DNA of 22,195 nt, taken from the IMG/VR virus record IMGVR_UViG_3300027833_000241, positions 1 through 22,195 of that record; one strand, 5' to 3'. Below, in pieces: positions 20,606 through 22,195 of the stretch (position 1 is the first letter of the stretch; each line of letters begins with the position of its first letter). The notes beneath the pieces are model-generated. The model was not told the origin of the DNA and searched no databases. It saw only the letters and a program-made list of their open reading frames with translations. The translations under genes were made by a program, and so were the position numbers. This DNA comes from a virus.

Positions 20606-22195
20606 GCAGCAATCAACTCCCAACAGACTACCAATCATTCATCCACAAGTCACGTTATGCACGTTGGCAAGAGGGTACGGGCAACCGTGAATCTTGGTCT
20701 GAGACAGTAACACGTTTCATGGACAACATTGTATTACCTAAGACTGGTGATGACACATACATCCGTGACCTTGAGCAAGCTATCTTGTCACTAGAAGTGA
20801 TGCCTTCTATGCGATCCTTGATGACAGCAGGTCCAGCAGCCTCACGGGACAATACGAGTATGTATAATTGCTCCTACTTAGCGGTTAACAACATTAAGTC
20901 TTTCGACCAAGCTATGTTTATCCTACTGTGTGGTACAGGCGTAGGGTTCTCTGTAGAGCGTCAGTATGTATCTAAGCTACCAGAAGTGCCAGAGAAGATG
21001 TTTAACAGCGACACTAAGATCGTCGTTAAGGACAGTAAAGAAGGTTGGGCCAAAGCACTACGTCAACTGATTGCACTACTCTATAGTGGTGAGATTCCAC
21101 AGTGGGATGTGTCAAAGGTACGACCAGCAGGTGCAAGACTTAAGACCTTTGGTGGTCGTGCATCAGGTCCAGCACCACTGATTGACTTGTTTAACTTTGC
21201 TATTAACACCTTCGCTAATGCTAAGGGTCGTAAGCTATCCTCTATTGAGTGCCACGATCTCATGTGTAAGATTGGTGAGGTAGTAGTGGTCGGTGGAGTG
21301 AGACGCTCGGCTATGATCAGTTTGTCGAATTTGTCTGATGATCGTATGCGTCACGCTAAGTCAGGTGCATGGTGGGAGAATGATAAGCAACGTGCCTTGG
21401 CTAACAACTCTGTGTCATACACTGAGAAGCCAGATGCAGTCTCATTTCTACGTGAGTGGACAGCACTGGTAGAGAGTGGATCAGGTGAACGTGGTATCTT
21501 TAACCGAGAGGCATCCAAGAAACAGGCGGCTATGAATGGTCGTCGTGATGCAAACTACGAGTTCGGGACGAATCCTTGCAGCGAAATCATCTTGCGCCCA
21601 AGCCAGTTCTGCAACCTAACCGAGTGTGTAGTACGTGCGACAGACAGTGTAGGGGACTTAGAACGTAAGGTACGACTTGCAACTATTCTAGGTACGATTC
21701 AGAGTACATACACACACTTCCCGTATCTTAGCAAAGAGTGGAAGGACAACACAGAAGAAGAGCGTCTGTTGGGTGTAAGCCTTACAGGTATCATGGACAA
21801 CCCGATCACCACACTTAAGAATGGTGGTTTGGCTAAGACCCTACGTCACCTTAAGCAAGTTGCAGTTGACACAAACAAAGAGTGGGCTGAACGTCTTGAC
21901 ATCCCTGTTGCTGCTGCTATTAGCTGTGTTAAGCCAAGTGGTACGGTTTCACAACTGGTAGATAGTGCCAGCGGGATTCATGCTCGTCACTCACCATACT
22001 ACATCCGCACAGTACGTGGGGACATTAAAGACCCGCTAACACAGTTTATGAAGGACAAAGGAGTACCACACGAACCATGCGTTATGAAGCCAGATACTAC
22101 TGTAGTGTTCAGCTTCCCACAGAAGGCACCTGCTGGGGCTGTATGTACCTCTGACATGACTGCCATTGAGCAGTTAGAGATGTGGTTAATGTACC
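20602..22195 (+). CDS. nrdJ: Class II (cobalamin-dependent) ribonucleotide reductase, partial
   Basis: 531 codons are present; the C-terminus lies beyond the right edge. It reduces ribonucleotides to deoxyribonucleotides with adenosylcobalamin, so it works with or without oxygen but needs B12 from the host. It resembles the monomeric Lactobacillus RTPR type: MPSMRSLMTAGPA, GTGVGFSVERQYVSKLP, VVVGGVRRSAMISLSN, NPCSEIIL and SCVKPSGTVSQL. Radical and active-site residues can be placed: C326 and E328 in NPCSE, C337 exactly 11 residues after C326 as in RTPR (C408/C419), and C90 in YNCSY as the partner Cys. The C-terminal Cys pair that restores reducing power is not in the window. Part of the dNTP supply set with ThyX and MazG. 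Confidence 0.93.
   Translation, partial: MSSNQLPTDYQSFIHKSRYARWQEGTGNRESWSETVTRFMDNIVLPKTGDDTYIRDLEQAILSLEVMPSMRSLMTAGPAASRDNTSMYNCSYLAVNNIKSFDQAMFILLCGTGVGFSVERQYVSKLPEVPEKMFNSDTKIVVKDSKEGWAKALRQLIALLYSGEIPQWDVSKVRPAGARLKTFGGRASGPAPLIDLFNFAINTFANAKGRKLSSIECHDLMCKIGEVVVVGGVRRSAMISLSNLSDDRMRHAKSGAWWENDKQRALANNSVSYTEKPDAVSFLREWTALVESGSGERGIFNREASKKQAAMNGRRDANYEFGTNPCSEIILRPSQFCNLTECVVRATDSVGDLERKVRLATILGTIQSTYTHFPYLSKEWKDNTEEERLLGVSLTGIMDNPITTLKNGGLAKTLRHLKQVAVDTNKEWAERLDIPVAAAISCVKPSGTVSQLVDSASGIHARHSPYYIRTVRGDIKDPLTQFMKDKGVPHEPCVMKPDTTVVFSFPQKAPAGAVCTSDMTAIEQLEMWLMY

Overview
The window is a piece of a tailed-phage genome (Caudoviricetes). The left 5.6 kb reads leftward (- strand): small terminase, large terminase, portal, and a long tail or receptor-binding-like protein that runs off the left edge. 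From about 6.5 kb to the right edge all genes read rightward (+ strand). The two arms diverge from a gene-free regulatory region at 5616-6570. No tRNA, CRISPR array, insertion sequence, integrase or CI-like repressor was seen.

The right arm has two parts. The first (6571-12069) is a run of small, mostly unrecognised genes. It also holds a SleB-type cell wall hydrolase, a flavin-dependent thymidylate synthase (ThyX), a protein with WYLNGK-type repeats, and at its end a sigma-70-like factor. The first four genes, up to about 8.1 kb, use codons differently from the rest. The second part (12274-22195) is a T7-like replication and nucleotide module: primase-helicase, family A DNA polymerase, gp2.5-like SSB, 5'-3' exonuclease, endonuclease I, metallophosphoesterase, N6-adenine methyltransferase, MazG and a class II (B12-dependent) ribonucleotide reductase cut by the right edge. 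It also carries a PP-loop protein and a DUF1127 protein. Genes are tightly packed with ATGA, TAATG and TAGTG junctions.

The most notable signal is regulatory. A promoter-like element, TTGTTA-N16-TATATA with a conserved AAAAAGGTC spacer end, occurs three times: before the terminase operon (- strand), before the primase-helicase (+), and before the SSB gene (+). The first two copies also share a 114-115 bp leader of about 90% identity, placed as inverted repeats about 6.3 kb apart and containing palindromic iterations and a long potential stem. The sigma-like gene ends 12 bases before the second copy. I infer a cascade in which the early operon makes the sigma factor, which then switches on the replication and packaging operons. 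Two further repeat families are tandem near-palindromes at 6187-6238 and a dyad repeat (TGACCCC..CCGAGGGAATTA type) at 8112-8776.

The host is not identifiable directly. A DUF1127 protein, common in Alphaproteobacteria, with a B12-dependent reductase and T7-like replication genes would fit a phage of marine Rhodobacteraceae-type bacteria. That is inference only.
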